Shown here one piece after another: positions 6,728 through 6,809 of a stretch of DNA of 6,809 nt (the first letter of the stretch is position 1; each line of letters opens with the position of its first letter). Below the pieces are notes generated by a model. That model made no database searches. It had not been told where the DNA came from and worked only from the letters and a program-made list of their open reading frames with translations. The stretch lies in assembly GCA_948433815.1 (NCBI GenBank), contig CAOJDZ010000036.1, positions 1 through 6,809 of the forward strand, written 5' to 3'. Source of the DNA: an uncultured Clostridia bacterium (GTDB lineage: Bacteria > Bacillota_I > Bacilli_A > RF39 > UBA660). Position numbers and translations under genes: made by a program.

Positions 6728-6809
6728 CTAATATTCTTTCAGTGTTTTTAAAACTTATTTTACTTATTTCATCTAGTATTTTTGTTCCGTGGATTTTAAC
6801 GAGTTCACG
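6720..6809 (-). CDS. C-terminal 29 codons of an unidentified convergent gene (5' part outside window)
   Basis: Reading the minus strand from the window edge, a frame stays open for 29 codons and ends in TAA at 6722-6720. The tail begins RELVKIHGTKILDE and ends NTERILEK: a lysine- and isoleucine-rich, charged sequence typical of a soluble protein in this AT-rich genome. Support for it being real: there is no other gene here, the codons look ordinary, and the stop falls at a terminator that works in both directions. I do not recognise the family, and 29 residues are too few to assign one. A chance open frame of this length cannot be excluded. Confidence 0.6.
   Translation of the reverse strand, partial: RELVKIHGTKILDEISKISFKNTERILEK

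Noticed and set aside
1..6809. TGA-as-Trp code (Mollicutes-like), given the very low GC
   Set aside because: Trp positions in the ABC proteins and MutS are TGG, all genes read cleanly with the standard bacterial code, and most recoded Mollicutes lack mutS.

Overview
The window comes from a very AT-rich bacterial chromosome. Its Firmicutes-type MutS, FtsW-family protein, sigma-A-like promoters and short hairpin plus T-run terminators point to a low-GC Bacillota lineage, such as an uncultured gut Bacilli or Clostridia relative. Trp is read from TGG and all visible stops are TAG or TAA, so nothing indicates a recoded TGA. The species cannot be named from the sequence alone.

Layout, left to right: (1) the 3' end of an FtsW/RodA/SpoVE-type peptidoglycan glycosyltransferase gene (1-477), 5' truncated by the window. 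(2) A half-size ABC exporter (486-2216), 8 bases after that stop and probably in the same transcript. (3) A 121-bp gap with a near-consensus promoter followed almost at once by a terminator-like hairpin. (4) A second, paralogous half-size ABC exporter (2338-4068) of exactly the same length. (5) A short gap with a terminator and a probable mutS promoter. (6) A complete mutS (4162-6684). (7) A hairpin that can terminate in both directions. (8) The last 29 codons of an unidentified convergent gene on the minus strand.

The main point of interest is the ABC pair. Their membrane halves are clearly diverged at DNA and protein level. From the first codons of the ATPase domain to the stop codon, however, the two genes are almost the same DNA: 659 bp without a mismatch, and 3 mismatches in 738 bp overall. 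The switch from diverged to identical is abrupt and falls at the domain boundary. The shared ATPase block also prefers different Thr and Ile codons from the membrane halves. This fits recent gene conversion, or spread of one ATPase cassette onto two different membrane domains. The pair may form a heterodimeric exporter with two canonical ATP sites, or two homodimers with different substrates.

mutS is an ordinary housekeeping gene and appears transcriptionally separate from the transporters. No mobile element, CRISPR array, tRNA or rRNA was seen. I did not find a clearly new multi-gene system. The mosaic ABC pair and the promoter-hairpin leader of the second one are the best leads.
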